Below are positions 32,353-41,472 of a stretch of 48,369 nt of DNA, one piece after another. The notes beneath the pieces were generated by a model. It made no database searches. It saw nothing but the letters and a program-made list of their open reading frames with translations, and was not told the DNA's origin. The translations under genes and the position numbers were made by a program. Each line of letters opens with the position of its first letter. Position 1 is the first letter of the stretch. The stretch is from an uncultured Candidatus Nitrosopelagicus sp. (GTDB lineage Archaea; Thermoproteota; Nitrososphaeria; Nitrososphaerales; Nitrosopumilaceae), in the NCBI GenBank assembly GCA_937896695.1, contig CALBOT010000096.1, positions 1 through 48,369 of the forward strand. Reading direction: 5' to 3'.

Positions 32353-33085
32353 TTTTTGCTCTCCTTTCAAGATTCTTATGAATTTCTAAGATTGCTGATT
32401 TTAGATTCTTTTTATTATCGAAAGTAACTTTTTTTCTAGATTTTTTTGATTCTATAACAAGTAATTTCATAACACGAGTAACATTATCGACAATTGTCAC
32501 ATCTGCAGTCTGTGCAGTTCTAGATAACGGATTTAGATCAAAAGTTATGACCTTCTTTTTTGCCTTTTTCAAAGCAATGGTTCTATCCCCGTCTTCTAGT
32601 GGAACCAATACCACATCTGCACAAAAAATACCATTTTTATCAACAATTCTTCTTGCACTATCAATCCCTTTCAGTTTTGTAGACTCTTTTTTGTCCATTC
32701 CTAGAATTTCTTTTGCGCCTGATTTTTTCAAAATATTTGAGATTGCCTTTTTTCGTTTTTCACTTGAATAAAACAAATTTACTTCTATCTTTGAATTTGT
32801 TATTTTTGCTAATTGGATAATCTCTCTTGGACAAAGTGCGGCAAAATTTCCATTAACTGAAATTACCGAATTCTGTGCCTGATTTAGCATAAATGCTGCA
32901 GCCTTGATGGCATTTTTTGCAGATTTTGTAGTTTTTTCACCAATAAGATAATCAAATGCTTCTCCTCTTCCATGTGCTAGCAATCCTTCTTTTGCCACCA
33001 AATTATTATCAAAACCTTCAACTAATTTTTCTCTAATTTGAAGAGACAAATATCGAGGATGAGACTTTGGAATATCCATATGCAT
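32345..33085 (-). CDS. 4-Phosphopantoate-beta-alanine ligase (phosphopantothenate synthetase)
   Basis: Archaeal PPS (DUF137/PF02006). I choose ATG 33083-33085 (MHMDIPKSHPRYLSLQIREK), 7 bp after the pantoate-kinase stop; an in-frame TTG at 33121 would overlap. IPKSHPRYLSL, HGRGEAFDYLIGEKT, and GNFAALCPREI are hallmark sequences, DVVLVPLEDGDRT is a nucleotide loop. It joins 4-phosphopantoate with beta-alanine using ATP, replacing the bacterial PanC/CoaA order. About 246 residues. Confidence 0.93.
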   Translation of the reverse strand: MHMDIPKSHPRYLSLQIREKLVEGFDNNLVAKEGLLAHGRGEAFDYLIGEKTTKSAKNAIKAAAFMLNQAQNSVISVNGNFAALCPREIIQLAKITNSKIEVNLFYSSEKRKKAISNILKKSGAKEILGMDKKESTKLKGIDSARRIVDKNGIFCADVVLVPLEDGDRTIALKKAKKKVITFDLNPLSRTAQTADVTIVDNVTRVMKLLVIESKKSRKKVTFDNKKNLKSAILEIHKNLERRAKNG

Positions 33086-33092
33086 CAAAATT

Positions 33093-33983
33093 TTATTGTA
33101 ATCTTGCACCAGAATTGTCAATCTTTGATGTGATAATCAATCCATCTTCAAACTGTTTTAAAATTTCTTTCACTTTTTCTTTTTCATTTTTGGTTACAAG
33201 TGAAAATATAGTTTCACCAAATAATGCAACACCACATTTTATTTCATTTTTGTGTAAAAGATTGATCACTTGGTTCATTCTTGGTGTTATTACATTAACA
33301 TATTTTGCAAATTTTACAGACATGTCTTGAAATTCTTCAGTATCATTACTTTCAATTAACTTCTTCACCATCTTTCCGCCTAATCCATTAATTGAAGAAA
33401 TTTTTTCTTTAAGAAATTTTTTTGTTGATATTGGATTAAAACAAATTATGATAACATCTCGTTTCTCTTTAGAATTAATTTTCTTTACTTGTCCAATTCC
33501 GGGCGCGCCTGATTTTATTCTTACTTCAAATCCTCCATGGTATGATGCCAACACGTCACCTAATCCAGTTTTACATTCTATTTCGACGTTATGTGCAATC
33601 TGTGCTACTTCAATCTTGGATAATTTACAATTTAATGCATCATTTAATGCAATGGATAATGATAATGCAACTGCCGCACTACATCCAAATCCATATCCGA
33701 CAGGAACATCAATCTCATGTGTTACATCAACAAATTTTTCATTAATTGGAAATTTACTGAGAACTAACTCTGATACGCGCATATCTCCTGATTCAAAACC
33801 ATTCACTTTAATTGAAAAATTTGAAATATCATGTTTTGTTGCATCTCTCACTGTTACGGTAGTTTTGACACCTTTTTGTATAGAAAATCCTGCACCAAGT
33901 GAACCTAATTGTTTAGAATCTTCTTGGTCTAATTCGGCTTTGAAAAAGCCAGTAATGTGTGCAGGACAAAATGCTGTCGCCAT
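33093..33983 (-). CDS. Pantoate kinase (GHMP superfamily)
   Basis: 296 residues from ATG 33981-33983 (MATAFCPAHITGFFKAE); GTG 33992 is alternative. PAHITGFF and LGSLGAGFSIQKG are typical PoK features; VPVGYGFGCSAAVALSLS is the GHMP ATP-binding motif; GLGDVLASYHGG is the catalytic loop with the conserved Asp. It phosphorylates pantoate to 4-phosphopantoate, the archaeal branch of CoA synthesis. It is first in the PoK-PPS-panB-coaBC operon. Divergent from the PhoU gene. Confidence 0.93.
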   Translation of the reverse strand: MATAFCPAHITGFFKAELDQEDSKQLGSLGAGFSIQKGVKTTVTVRDATKHDISNFSIKVNGFESGDMRVSELVLSKFPINEKFVDVTHEIDVPVGYGFGCSAAVALSLSIALNDALNCKLSKIEVAQIAHNVEIECKTGLGDVLASYHGGFEVRIKSGAPGIGQVKKINSKEKRDVIIICFNPISTKKFLKEKISSINGLGGKMVKKLIESNDTEEFQDMSVKFAKYVNVITPRMNQVINLLHKNEIKCGVALFGETIFSLVTKNEKEKVKEILKQFEDGLIITSKIDNSGARLQ

Positions 33984-34048
33984 TATGATCACATCGACAT
34001 AGGTGGAAAATATTAATACTTGGCTTAAATAGTATAAACTAGTATAAA

Positions 34049-35026
34049 TTGACTACCTTTACACGTCGCCTGCAAAAGATTGGGAGTAGCATATTGGTAT
34101 CATTACCTAAAGAATGGATTGATGCAAATAATTTGGATAAAACCAATCAAGTAGAAATTGAAACAAATCAAAACAATCTTTCTATTAGAACACAACTAAG
34201 TAAAAGACCTTCTAAAGAAATTGAAATTTCATATCCATTACCAAAAGGTGAAAGCATTGTCCCAACTATAACTGGTGCATACCTTTTGGGATTTGATATT
34301 ATTAAAATTGTTAGTAAATCTCCTATATCAATTACTGATAGAGAGAGTGTTCGTGGATCCACGAGAAGATTAGTGGGAATGGAAATCATTGATGAAGATG
34401 CAACCAATATTTCTGTTCAATTTTTACTTGATGAAACATCTGTAAACCCACAAAATATTCTAAAACGGATGAGTTCAATTGCACTTGGTATGTTTACAGA
34501 TGTGGTGTCATCACTTGAAACTGGTGACAAAACAAATCTTGAAACTATTGCAAATCGTGATGCAGAAATAAACAGACAATATTTTCTTCTTGTTAGATTA
34601 ATTCGTACAACCATAATGGATACTAGATTAGCTGGACTTTTCAATCTTGAAAATATTGATATTCTTGATTACAGAATTGCTGCAAATACACTTGAAATTG
34701 CTGGAGATACAGTTGTTGAATTAGCTGAATCTCTGATCAAATCTAACTTGTCTAAAACTGAATTAAAAAAATTATATGATTTTACAAAAGATATGGATGA
34801 AATACAAACAAAATCAATTGATTCTTTTATTTCTAATGATCGTTCACTAGCAATCAATGCCATTACGTTACAGAGAAATAACTTTGAAAAAATTTCAAAA
34901 ATTCGTTCCTCTTTAGAAAACAAAAAACAAATTTCTCTTGCATTGTTTGATCTAATTATCATGTTTGAAAAGATTCTACAATCTTGGTCAGATATCACTG
35001 ATTTAGTTAAACCTAGTTATCAATAA
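34049..35026 (+). CDS. AbrB-PhoU regulator of phosphate uptake
   Basis: 325 residues. The N-terminal ~45 residues (RRLQKIGSSILVSLPKEWIDAN) form an AbrB/MazE swapped-hairpin DNA-binding domain; the rest (from ~125) is a helical bundle with the pattern of two PhoU domains (IANRDAEINRQYFLLVRLIRT, then a repeat ending MFEKILQSWSDI). Archaeal PhoU-AbrB fusions control phosphate transport genes. Start TTG 34049, with CTTAAATAG about 24 bp upstream, gives a leaderless transcript. The stop abuts the convergent Nudix stop. Confidence 0.85.
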   Translation: MTTFTRRLQKIGSSILVSLPKEWIDANNLDKTNQVEIETNQNNLSIRTQLSKRPSKEIEISYPLPKGESIVPTITGAYLLGFDIIKIVSKSPISITDRESVRGSTRRLVGMEIIDEDATNISVQFLLDETSVNPQNILKRMSSIALGMFTDVVSSLETGDKTNLETIANRDAEINRQYFLLVRLIRTTIMDTRLAGLFNLENIDILDYRIAANTLEIAGDTVVELAESLIKSNLSKTELKKLYDFTKDMDEIQTKSIDSFISNDRSLAINAITLQRNNFEKISKIRSSLENKKQISLALFDLIIMFEKILQSWSDITDLVKPSYQ

Positions 35027-35542
35027 TTAGAGTAATTTCTTTTTTGCAGCATAAATCATCACTGCACAAATTGTTTTTGAATCAATTATTTTTCCAGCTT
35101 TAATCATTCCGATTAATTTTTTTATATCCATTTTTACAACTGTGATAAACTCGTCATTATCTAATTTCAAATCAAATTCCTTTTTTGTTCCAGATGCAAC
35201 AAAAATGTGAATTTCCTCTTTGTTATAGCCTACTGAAGGGAAATATGAGACTAATTTAGTCATTTTTTTGGCCTTGTAACCGGTTTCTTCAATAATTTCT
35301 CTATATGCGCAATCAATCGGCTTTTCTCCCTTTTCCAAAGTTCCAGCTGGGATTTCTAAAATGTATCCGTGTGGAAACCTGTGTTGTTTCACTAAAAGCA
35401 CTTTTCCTTTTTCATCAAATGCAAGCATCGCAGCAGCTCCTGGATGTTCAATAATTTCCCGTCTAACTTTTCTATGTTCAACCTGCATATGATATGCATT
35501 TAATTCAAATAATTTCCCTTTGTACAGTTTTTCTTTTTTCAT
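35027..35542 (-). CDS. Nudix hydrolase, ADP-ribose pyrophosphatase type
   Basis: 171 residues from ATG 35540-35542 (MKKEKLYKGKLFELN); AGGTAAATT lies nine to ten bases upstream. A longer frame to 35611 would overlap the Lrp gene. The complete Nudix box lies at residues 67-89: G, five residues, E, seven residues, then REIIEETGY, with the metal-binding REUxEExGU tail intact. Hydrolysis of ADP-ribose or a related nucleoside diphosphate sugar is expected. It starts two bases after the Lrp-type gene's stop, so they are co-transcribed. Confidence 0.9.
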   Translation of the reverse strand: MKKEKLYKGKLFELNAYHMQVEHRKVRREIIEHPGAAAMLAFDEKGKVLLVKQHRFPHGYILEIPAGTLEKGEKPIDCAYREIIEETGYKAKKMTKLVSYFPSVGYNKEEIHIFVASGTKKEFDLKLDNDEFITVVKMDIKKLIGMIKAGKIIDSKTICAVMIYAAKKKLL

Positions 35543-35544
35543 TT

Positions 35545-36459
35545 CTAATTTACCTGAGAAAGATGTAGTGTTTGTGACTTTGTTAACGTTTCTAATCTCT
35601 TTTCTAACCATTTTTCAGGCATATCTATTTTTTTTGGAATAAATAATTCCGTTGTTATGGTTCCTTTTATTCCAGCTATTTTTTCTGTCATTTCATCCAT
35701 CTTGAAAATACTTTCACTATACAGGAATAGAACAATTTGATTTTTAGCTAAAAATGGTGTCATTAAGTAATCTTCTCCAAATTCATCTTCAAATCTTTTT
35801 AGCATTTTTGGAATATCTTCTTGTGTAATTGCTACTACTGCATAACACAAGAAACCCTCAATTTTACTAGGATCATATACAAGTGTAAATTGAATTGATT
35901 CATTATTTTGCAGTTTTTCTAATGATCTGTTGATTGTTTTTGTTGATAGACTAGTATCCTTTGATAACTGTTCAATTCTTTTTCTAGGATCTTGTATCAA
36001 TTTACTTAAAATTTCAAAATCAGTTCTAGTAAGATTATGTGTAATCTTTGTGTTATTAGCTTCAAAAACAGACATTACACGTACATCTTGCATCAATTTT
36101 TGTAACAACTCTATCTTTTGTTGCATATCTTCTTTCACTATTACACCAATTACTGTAATTCCTCCAATGCATGGAACAATTGCAAATGGCATTCCAGCTA
36201 ACTTTACATTTTTGATAATCTCTTTTTGATTCTGACTATTTACTACAATGTAAAACATGTTTAATCCTAATAGTGGTGGTTCAACTTTAAGACAAAATTT
36301 TTCTATAATTCCTAATTTTTGCATCTTGCTAATTCTCGAACCAACAGCTCCTCCAGAAATTCCTAATTCCATTCCAATTTGCCTATCTGGTTTTCTGCAA
36401 TTATTTAATAATCTACTTAGAATTTTCATATCTAAAATGTCCAATATGTGAACTATCAA
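35545..36459 (-). CDS. Two-headed Lrp/AsnC-type regulator
   Basis: 304 residues with an AsnC-type winged helix at each half (KILSRLLNNCRKPDRQIGMELGISGGAVGSRISKMQKLGI near residue 12; then DFEILSKLIQDPRKRIEQLSKDTSLSTKTINRSLEKL near 146). Between and after lie RAM-like sensing segments. Tandem Lrp fusions occur in archaea and bind amino acids. Start TTG 36459; TTG 36444 (MDILDMKIL) fits the family's usual beginning better. It is divergent from the FtsX gene and may control the operon or the Nudix gene. Confidence 0.8.
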   Translation of the reverse strand: MIVHILDILDMKILSRLLNNCRKPDRQIGMELGISGGAVGSRISKMQKLGIIEKFCLKVEPPLLGLNMFYIVVNSQNQKEIIKNVKLAGMPFAIVPCIGGITVIGVIVKEDMQQKIELLQKLMQDVRVMSVFEANNTKITHNLTRTDFEILSKLIQDPRKRIEQLSKDTSLSTKTINRSLEKLQNNESIQFTLVYDPSKIEGFLCYAVVAITQEDIPKMLKRFEDEFGEDYLMTPFLAKNQIVLFLYSESIFKMDEMTEKIAGIKGTITTELFIPKKIDMPEKWLEKRLETLTKSQTLHLSQVN

Positions 36460-36531
36460 GTGTATTAATGTAATAAATCTAGCCTTTTTTTATGATAATG
36501 TCCTAAATATTAGCACTATGGTTGATCAGTA

Positions 36532-36539
36532 TTATATAT
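36532..36539 (+). promoter_or_regulatory. TATA box for the FtsX-ABC operon
   Basis: TTATATAT at 36532-36539 lies 21-28 bp upstream of the ATG at 36560, suggesting that the three-gene operon mRNA is leaderless. Confidence 0.4.
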
Positions 36540-36559
36540 TCGACATTTTATAGTACGAT

Positions 36560-37756
36560 ATGGATTACAGAGTAAATCTGGCAGCTAGAATGTTAGCAAA
36601 TAAGAGAGGCAGTCTAATTGGCGCGGTTCTTGCTGTATCAATAGGAATCTTAGTAATTCATGTAAATTTTGTAATTTTCCAAGGAATCTATGATGCTATA
36701 ATTCGTGATATGACTGAATATCGATTTGGTGACATTTTTGTAAGTCATGAAGAAGAAGCAACAATAGAAAGATCACACGTAGTTTACACAAATTGGTTTG
36801 AAAGAGTACCTTTGGTTAAATCTGCGACACCCCGGCTTTCGGGAAATGCGGACATAGAATTTAGAAGCATGGGAAAATTCAATGAAGAATTTGATGTTCC
36901 TGTAGTTGGTGTAGAACCAGTTTCTGATATTCTTGCATCAAAAATTCATACAACAATTAATGAAGGTCAGTATGTTTATGCTAGAAATTCAATTGTTGTT
37001 GGTGAAACTGTTGCAAGAGATTTAGGTGGTGTTAGAGTTGGTGATAATCTCAAACTAATAATGACAAATCAGGGAGGAGAAGAAGTATCTAAAAGATTTG
37101 TGGTTACGGGAATATCAAAAACTGCTGGTGGACAAGGATTTGATACTAGTGTAATAATTCACATTGATAGTTTACGAACTATGTTGGATAGACCTGATGA
37201 ATCAAATTCAATATTTGTAAAACTGAATGAAAAAAATCCAGAAGCTGCAATTGATATTAGAACACAGTTCTTAACTGCATACGCTAATGATGATCTAAAA
37301 GCACAAACAATTGAAGAATCCGCTGAGGCAACACTCAAAGGATTTCGTTCTGGAATTGCGATGATTAATTTAATTGGTTATTTTGGAATGGGTTCTTCTG
37401 CTTTTGCAATTGTTACTATTCAAATGATGCTTGTAAATAGTAAGACTAGAGAAATTGGTGTAATGCGTGCAATTGGAGCAAAAAGAAAAGACATTCTAAT
37501 TGTATTCATCTTACAAGGTATGATTATTGGTGCAATTGGTGCTGGTGCAGGAACTGGAATTGGATTAGCGTATACAACGTATGCAAAAGAAACCAATATG
37601 CAATTCCAAGGTAGTTTGGCACTAGAAGTAAATTATAACTGGAAAAAAATTGCTGAAACTGCACTTTTAGCATTTTTCCTAGCAATTCTTGCTGCAATAT
37701 ATCCCTCTTATAGAGCGACAAAATTACAACCAGTGGAGGCTATGAGAAATGTCTGA
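36560..37756 (+). CDS. ABC transporter permease, FtsX/MacB/LolE type
   Basis: 398 residues. N-terminal helix at ~18-40 (SLIGAVLAVSIGILVIHVNF), a large extracytoplasmic MacB_PCD-like domain (~45-265), and three C-terminal helices (~270-295, ~318-340, ~365-385) including GVMRAIGAKRKDILIVF, the FtsX-family signature. ATG 36560 lies about 25 bp after a TATA box, so leaderless. The domain order matches permeases that extract or sense membrane proteins or export factors. It overlaps the ATPase start by 8 bp. Confidence 0.9.
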   Translation: MDYRVNLAARMLANKRGSLIGAVLAVSIGILVIHVNFVIFQGIYDAIIRDMTEYRFGDIFVSHEEEATIERSHVVYTNWFERVPLVKSATPRLSGNADIEFRSMGKFNEEFDVPVVGVEPVSDILASKIHTTINEGQYVYARNSIVVGETVARDLGGVRVGDNLKLIMTNQGGEEVSKRFVVTGISKTAGGQGFDTSVIIHIDSLRTMLDRPDESNSIFVKLNEKNPEAAIDIRTQFLTAYANDDLKAQTIEESAEATLKGFRSGIAMINLIGYFGMGSSAFAIVTIQMMLVNSKTREIGVMRAIGAKRKDILIVFILQGMIIGAIGAGAGTGIGLAYTTYAKETNMQFQGSLALEVNYNWKKIAETALLAFFLAILAAIYPSYRATKLQPVEAMRNV

Positions 37757-38453
37757 TGTTGTGTTAGAATTGCAAAATGTTTCAAGAATTTTTGGTGAAG
37801 GTGATACTCAAGTCAAGGCATTGGATGATGTTTCGTTAAGTATACGACGTGGGGAATTTGTTCTAATAGTTGGAAGTTCGGGCTCTGGAAAATCAACCTT
37901 ACTAAACATGATTGGGCTTTTAGATAAACCAACAAGTGGAAAGGTAATTCTAGATGGAAAAGAAACCACCGGTCTGAATGACGGACAGGTTTCACAGTAC
38001 AGAAATGAAAAATTAGGATTTGTTTTCCAATTTGCCAATTTACTTCCAGATTTAACTGTCTTGGAAAATGTGATGCTTCCGCAGCAAATACAGGGAAGTT
38101 CTGAAGACATACGCCAAAATGCAATTGATTTGTTGGTTAAAGTTGGATTGGAAGATCAAATTAACAAACGTTCAAACAAAATTTCTGGAGGACAAGCACA
38201 AAGAGCTGCAATTGCCAGAGGATTAGTTAATCACCCAACCATAGTTTTGGCTGATGAACCAACAGGAAATCTAGACTCAATAACTGCTGGAAAAATTGTA
38301 AAATTGGCAAAAACAATGGCCAAGGAGTTAAACCAAACTTTCATAATTGTCACACATGATAGACACCAATTTCCAGACGTTGATAGAGTGATTACAATTA
38401 AAGACGGTAAAGCGTTCAGTGGAGAAGAAACCACAATGGAGATTGCAGCATGA
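37749..38453 (+). CDS. ABC transporter ATPase, LolD/MacB type
   Basis: 234 residues. Walker A GSSGSGKST begins about residue 42, Q-loop FQFANLLPDLTV about 95, signature ISGGQAQRAAIARGL about 140-154, Walker B and Glu in IVLADEPTGNLDS, and H-loop THDRHQF. It pairs with the preceding FtsX-type permease to power mechano-transmission rather than classical transport. Its end overlaps the anchored protein by 4 bp. All catalytic residues are present. Confidence 0.95.
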   Translation: MSDVVLELQNVSRIFGEGDTQVKALDDVSLSIRRGEFVLIVGSSGSGKSTLLNMIGLLDKPTSGKVILDGKETTGLNDGQVSQYRNEKLGFVFQFANLLPDLTVLENVMLPQQIQGSSEDIRQNAIDLLVKVGLEDQINKRSNKISGGQAQRAAIARGLVNHPTIVLADEPTGNLDSITAGKIVKLAKTMAKELNQTFIIVTHDRHQFPDVDRVITIKDGKAFSGEETTMEIAA

Positions 38454-39748
38454 ACAAATTTGTCATAGTATTTTTGGCATTTTTGATGGTCAGTTCACTC
38501 ACCCCATTATCATTTAGTGAAAGACTTGGACCAGCAAATGCACCACAAGGTGTTTTAAGAGATAATGTTATCAGTGTAAAATTCCTTGATGCATATTTTG
38601 GAACTGAAGACAATAAAATTGAAGTTGCACCAGGAGACAAAAACGTTCCATTTACTGTAGTAATGAGTAATGTTGGTACACAAGATATTACTGGAATTAA
38701 AGGAAAACTTACTCTTCCTACTCCGTATCAATCTCCTAGTGGAATAGGCGTTGCAATGATGGCTGACAATGATCAAAAAGCATCCGCAGGTAATACATTT
38801 GCTTTAACATTTTTTGTTAACGTATCAGAACTTGCACCTATCAAAGATTATTCTGGAGCTGTTGAAGTAAGCTTTTCAAGATTACGAGAATCTGGTGAAC
38901 GTACTGAAAATTTTCCTTTTACATTCAAACTTACTGGTGATAGTGTAGTTAATCTCAGACCTATTTCTGGGGCTCTAACATCAATTGTAAACAATGATGT
39001 AATAATTGAAATTTCAAATGCAGGTAGTGCACCATTAAACAATGTAGATATTATTTTACAAAATGATCAAACATCTGTTGCAACACAATCACAATCAATT
39101 ACTAATTTGGAAAATGTAATTTTTGATCAAACTCATTGGGATGTTGGAACAATTAATCCTCAATCTTCTGTAACATTTTCACTAAAGGTATTTGTTCCAG
39201 AAACAGTCAAAAATGAACCATTACATCTTCCTATGACAATTACATACTATGATGCGCATGGTGAATTAGAAACTGTTACTAGAGTTACTGACTTTTACAT
39301 TAATGGATTGGTTGATCCATCAATTTATGGCGTTAAGGTAATTGATTTATCTGGAAAACAAACAGTAATTGGTGAAATTCTTAATGAAGGAAATAGTGAT
39401 GGATTATTTGGATTTGTTACCCTAAAACCAAGAGGTGACTCTAACATCCAAGAATCTACACAATACATTGATGAAATAGAACCTGACAGCCCTGTTCCAT
39501 TTAATATTCCAATTGATTTTGAAGGTGAATCTAGAACAGGTGAGCATGAGATAACAATTGAAATTAGATACAAAGATTCTATGAGAGAAGAATACACTTT
39601 ATCATATGATACGACAATTGATGTTTCCACATTGTCTATACTGGATACTGAAGAAAGAGAATTTCCAATGGAAGTAATTCCAATAGTAATTATCATTGGC
39701 GTGGTTATTGGAATATTGTACAAAAAAAGAAAAACTATCAAAAAATAG
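38450..39748 (+). CDS. Anchored extracellular protein of the FtsX-ABC operon
   Basis: 432 residues. Signal peptide 1-23 (MNKFVIVFLAFLMVSSLTPLSFS), then repeated CARDB/COG1361-type beta-sandwich units (FTVVMSNVGTQDITGIKGKL and VIIEISNAGSAPLNNVDI begin similar repeats), then a C-terminal helix (IPIVIIIGVVIGILY, ~410-425) with Lys-rich tail. In COG1361 families such proteins sit outside the membrane next to ABC exporters. Operon position, with 4-bp overlap, argues that it works with the permease and ATPase. Confidence 0.88.
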   Translation: MNKFVIVFLAFLMVSSLTPLSFSERLGPANAPQGVLRDNVISVKFLDAYFGTEDNKIEVAPGDKNVPFTVVMSNVGTQDITGIKGKLTLPTPYQSPSGIGVAMMADNDQKASAGNTFALTFFVNVSELAPIKDYSGAVEVSFSRLRESGERTENFPFTFKLTGDSVVNLRPISGALTSIVNNDVIIEISNAGSAPLNNVDIILQNDQTSVATQSQSITNLENVIFDQTHWDVGTINPQSSVTFSLKVFVPETVKNEPLHLPMTITYYDAHGELETVTRVTDFYINGLVDPSIYGVKVIDLSGKQTVIGEILNEGNSDGLFGFVTLKPRGDSNIQESTQYIDEIEPDSPVPFNIPIDFEGESRTGEHEITIEIRYKDSMREEYTLSYDTTIDVSTLSILDTEEREFPMEVIPIVIIIGVVIGILYKKRKTIKK

Positions 39749-39813
39749 TAAAAAATCTGTATAAATCAAAATTTAATGCATAAATTAACATACTCTAAAT
39801 TTGTAATTTTCAT

Positions 39814-41076
39814 ATGCATTGGAAAGATTCGCTACCTGATTCGTATGTAAAAAAATATGGTAATCAACCATGTGTCAATATTGGTACTGCGGGTCACGTA
39901 GATCATGGGAAAACTAGTTTGATTCAGGCATTAACTGGAAAGTGGACTAGTGTACATAGTCAAGAATTGAAGAGAGGAATTACAATTCGAGTTGGCTATT
40001 CTGATGCAGCATTTTACAAATGCCCTGATTGTGAACCGCCAACAAATTATTCCACATCTCCTAAATGTCCAAATTGTAAACAAGAAGGAGAACTAAGCAG
40101 AGTTGTTAGTTTTGTTGATAGTCCTGGACATGAAAGTTTGATGGCAAACATGTTGTCAGGTTCTGCATTAATGGATGGGGCTATTTTACTAGTTGCTGCA
40201 AATGAAAAAGTTCCACAAATGCAAAGTAAGGAACATCTTTTAGCACTTCAAACATTAGGAATAAAACAAATTGTTGTGGTTCAAAACAAGGTTGATTTAA
40301 TCACATACAAAGAAGCAATGAGTAATTATTCTGATATCTCAAAATTCATCAAGGGCACAAATGCCGCAAAATCTCCTATAATCCCTGTTTCTGCGCAAGC
40401 AAATCTAAATCTGGATGCGCTCATTTATTCAATTGAAACTGAAATCAAAACACCAGAACATGATGTTAAGAAATCTCCTGTAATGCATGTCTTACGTTCA
40501 TTTGATATTAACAAACCTGGTTCAAAAATTGCAAATATCAAAGGTGGAGTAATTGGAGGAAGTTTAACTGAAGGTCAGTTTAACATTGGTGATGAAATTG
40601 AAATTAAACCTGGATTGTTAAATGAAAAGAAAAAAAATTATGAACCATTAATCACTGAAATTGTTTCTTTAGGAACCGGTGCAGGAACTGTTGATAATGT
40701 AAAACCCGGTGGTCTAGTTGCAATTGGAACAAAGCTTGATCCAAACTTAACACGAGGAGATTCATTCATTGGTTCTGTAATTGGTAAACCAGATTCATTG
40801 CCAGAAAATTCTGATGTTGCAAAATTAGAAGTTAATCTGTTTGATTCAGCAGTTGGTTCTACAGGTAATGAAAAAATTGCTCCAATCAACATGGGTGAGA
40901 TGTTACGATTAAACATTGGTACCGCTCCAATTCCTGGAAAGGTTACCAAAGTTAAAGGAAATGATATCGAAGTAACATTGAGACGTCCTGTTTGTTTATT
41001 TGAAAAAAGTAATGTCGCAATTAGTAGAAGAATCGCTGATAGATGGAGATTAATCGGTGCTGGAATAATTGGTTAA
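39814..41076 (+). CDS. eif2g: Translation initiation factor aIF2 subunit gamma
   Basis: 420 residues of the GTPase that brings Met-tRNAi to the small subunit. P-loop AGHVDHGKTS begins at residue 26; switch region ELKRGITIRVGY; zinc ribbon CPDC...CPNC (~70-95), as in archaeal aIF2-gamma; G3 DSPGHE, G4 NKVD and G5 SAQ follow. The gamma-specific HVLRSFDINKPGS and final domain III are intact. Stop overlaps the PIN gene by 8 bp. Confidence 0.97.
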   Translation: MHWKDSLPDSYVKKYGNQPCVNIGTAGHVDHGKTSLIQALTGKWTSVHSQELKRGITIRVGYSDAAFYKCPDCEPPTNYSTSPKCPNCKQEGELSRVVSFVDSPGHESLMANMLSGSALMDGAILLVAANEKVPQMQSKEHLLALQTLGIKQIVVVQNKVDLITYKEAMSNYSDISKFIKGTNAAKSPIIPVSAQANLNLDALIYSIETEIKTPEHDVKKSPVMHVLRSFDINKPGSKIANIKGGVIGGSLTEGQFNIGDEIEIKPGLLNEKKKNYEPLITEIVSLGTGAGTVDNVKPGGLVAIGTKLDPNLTRGDSFIGSVIGKPDSLPENSDVAKLEVNLFDSAVGSTGNEKIAPINMGEMLRLNIGTAPIPGKVTKVKGNDIEVTLRRPVCLFEKSNVAISRRIADRWRLIGAGIIG

Positions 41077-41437
41077 GGTAATCTCTGATACTAGTTTTCT
41101 AATTCATTTAGCCACTCATAGAATAAAAAATATTGATTCTATAGAGACTGAAATTGGTACATTATCTTTCATTATTCCTAAAATTGTAAAAAAAGAATTG
41201 GAACATCTTGTAAAGGATCCTGATAAAAAAATTATTTCAGAACAAACCTTAGATTTTATTAGAAATTTTAAAACAAATGATATTGATGGAAATACTGCCG
41301 ATGAAGCAATTCTTGATTTTATAAAAGAAAATAGAAGTATTGTAGCTACTATGGATAGAGAATTGAAAAATAAGATAAAAGAATCAGGAAGTTCTATTCT
41401 ATCAATTCATAATGATAAGATAGTACTTGAAAACTAG
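41069..41437 (+). CDS. PIN-domain protein, Fcf1/Utp24-like
   Basis: 122 residues from TTG 41069. ISDTSFLIHLA (Asp7) is the first PIN acidic residue, a Glu follows in KKELEHLVKD, and ATMDRELKNKI carries the late Asp. The short size plus adjacency to aIF2-gamma resembles the archaeal cluster of aIF2-gamma and an Fcf1-like PIN, thought to act in rRNA processing. VapC toxin is less likely since no antitoxin gene is adjacent. Overlap with eif2g indicates co-translation. Confidence 0.85.
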   Translation: MVKVISDTSFLIHLATHRIKNIDSIETEIGTLSFIIPKIVKKELEHLVKDPDKKIISEQTLDFIRNFKTNDIDGNTADEAILDFIKENRSIVATMDRELKNKIKESGSSILSIHNDKIVLEN

Positions 41438-41472
41438 AAAACTTTATTTTAAAAATAACTCTTCGAAGATAT

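Noticed and set aside
33448..34002. A 184-codon open frame antisense to pantoate kinase
   Set aside because: The sense strand has a full GHMP kinase; the antisense product shows no motif and looks like a codon-bias shadow.
41069..41437. VapBC toxin-antitoxin
   Set aside because: No antitoxin gene adjacent, and the PIN gene overlaps aIF2-gamma as in the archaeal Fcf1-like context.
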